From Lampris incognitus (taxonomy: Eukaryota; Chordata; Actinopteri; Lampriformes; Lampridae): 64,000 nt of DNA. The stretch is from NCBI RefSeq assembly GCF_029633865.1, contig NC_079223.1, forward strand, positions 38,838,706 through 38,902,705, given 5' to 3'. Shown piece after piece: positions 62,608-64,000 of the stretch (position 1 is its first letter; the number at the start of each line of letters is the position of its first letter). Position numbers and translations under genes: made by a program. The notes below the pieces were generated by a model that searched no databases, was not told where the DNA came from, and worked only from the letters and a program-made list of their open reading frames with translations.

Positions 62608-64000
62608 GTCAGGTCGTGAGTCACGCTTCAGCACCACCTGATGCTCTCAAATGTGCAGAGGAAGGCGAGGGGGGGGGGGGTCACACTTGAAACTTCTGGG
62701 TTAAATTCATTTCAGCAGAATTAATTCTTTGAGTGCAGGGAGGACGGCTGGGGCTGACACACCCGGAGACGAGAGCGAGGTCTGCTGCCCGCATGGGTTT
62801 TTCAGTGCAGGACTTTAGCACAGATCAAGGAAGTGTCAACCCCCTTTTTTAATGACCCCTCTCTCCTGTTGTTGTTTAAGTAAATCATATATGACACCAC
62901 AATCAAATAGCTGAGATTAGCAGAGATCCTTTGCTTGTGCTCCCCTCGGCGCAACTTTCCTCTTCTGCCCATCCCGCAGTTCAGAGCCGCGGGGTCAACA
63001 ACACCCTTTTCGACTGGTAACAGGGGCATGCTCTCTGAAGAAACTGAATGAATTATTCAGAGCCAGGGCCATTTGAATGAAATATCTTGACAAGAATTAA
63101 TGGGCTGATTTTCACCGCATATCATATATGCATACTAACAGAGAAGCCTGTGCATTTGGGACCAATGGAGGAGCACAGATGAGAAGCGTAATGGGGAAAA
63201 GGAGGCAGTAAGGTCAGGCAGCTCACAGACTCCCTCATTGTTGTAAGTGCTGGAAGTAAGAGTCAATACAACCCAGCATTGCACCCCCCCCCCCCCAGGC
63301 CCTCCCACCTCCGCCCCACTCACTAACTCTATACCACCAGTTCATCGCTCTGCAGGCCGGGGACAATGCCTCATTCTTACACATTACAATATTAGAACAC
63401 CAATGGAGGGGAGGCGAGCGAAAGAGAGACAGAGAGGGAGCAAAAGAGAGGGTTCGAGGCCCGCTGAAAAAGAACTTTTATATGATAGAAAAACATTCGG
63501 CAATTTCATGCCCTCACTGTGTCTCTATGGCAACATCTTTAAGCGGGACATCTGGATGTGGAGGACACAGTGGGGAGAGAGAATGGAGGTTTCCAGCTAG
63601 GAAGCTGAAAGGGACAAGAGTCCATGAAAGTCGTATTGTATACGTCAATAATATCGGGTCTCTATGAGTTCCCCCCACCCCCCACCGTCCCATTTCTAGA
63701 AGGCCCTGGTGACAGACACAGGGAGGGACTTCTGCAGTAGCCTAGTCGGCAGCCCGAATAAACCGGAGAGTCACACAAGCGCTTGGGCACAGTGATGGGT
63801 TTGTGTTAAAGGATGGCGAGACTGGCACCACATTTGTTTTCTATCACAGGAGTCAGATGATTCAAGTTGTCCTGTCATTTTTTCCAGTCAGCCTTTTGGT
63901 CAGAGCCCCCTGGAGAAGGACGATGCTTTTTTTGGGTTTTTCCACTGGAGCTAACTTTAGAGCTCCTCAACTCCCTGTTTCCCTCCATCCGGAACATCCA
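62608..64000 (+). other. smoc2: smoc2 intron 2 (open at right edge)
   Basis: No further exon found to 64000. A homeobox-site-rich stretch (TAATGGGCTGATTTTC near 63100) and short G and C runs are the only notable content. Confidence 0.4.

Overview
This is a window of teleost fish genomic DNA. The evidence is intron-rich genes with GT-AG splice sites, long CA/GT, GA and AT microsatellites, and a fish-type load of transposable elements (tRNA-derived SINEs, Tc1, hAT, L2-like, RTE-like, Penelope-like, BEL/Pao and Gypsy fragments). It is not prokaryotic: there are no operons, ribosome binding sites or CRISPR arrays.

Three protein-coding genes can be read. (1) Positions 812-27247, + strand: the last 27 coding exons of cdh23 (cadherin-23, the upper tip-link cadherin of hair cells). 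They run from inside repeat EC18 through EC27, the membrane-adjacent domain, the transmembrane helix and the cytoplasmic tail ending in ITEL. The 27 exons join in frame into 1461 codons plus a stop, and the 5' part lies upstream of the window. (2) Positions 43445-53237, - strand: a complete 15-exon eif3l (eIF3 subunit L), 570 codons plus a stop, starting MSYHDEEE. (3) Positions 55050-62607, + strand: the first two coding exons of smoc2 (signal peptide, then a Kazal/follistatin-like module). The rest lies beyond the right edge. eif3l and smoc2 are head to head about 1.8 kb apart. cdh23 and eif3l converge on a transposon-rich interval.

That interval (about 28.9-43.4 kb) is a transposon graveyard. 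It holds a TIR-bounded element, a 428-bp foldback element made of two inverted LTR-like arms with tRNA-like promoter boxes and a 4-bp target duplication, L1-like pieces, an RTE-like 3' end, a Gypsy gag-protease fragment, a reverse-transcriptase LINE, a broken OTU-protease/F-box-like gene, a tandem array, and a 5'-truncated Penelope-like element that keeps a 397-codon RT/GIY-YIG frame. The cdh23 introns hold nested insertions: a BEL/Pao integrase split by a SINE, a Tc1 element (11414-15831) carrying a non-autonomous LTR element and a short retroposon, and a 4.7-kb hAT element (18989-23729) with an 8-bp target duplication sitting inside an older element that has a relative at 47665-48255.

The observations most worth a second look are hammerhead-ribozyme-like motifs in Penelope-like tails, the foldback inverted-LTR element, the OTU/F-box-like pseudogene, the retained homologue of the hair-cell-specific exon 68 of cdh23, and the G-quadruplex-type repeat that occupies the polypyrimidine-tract position just before the preceding exon. 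Exon borders were found by reading frame, GT-AG sites and remembered family alignments. No database search was run.
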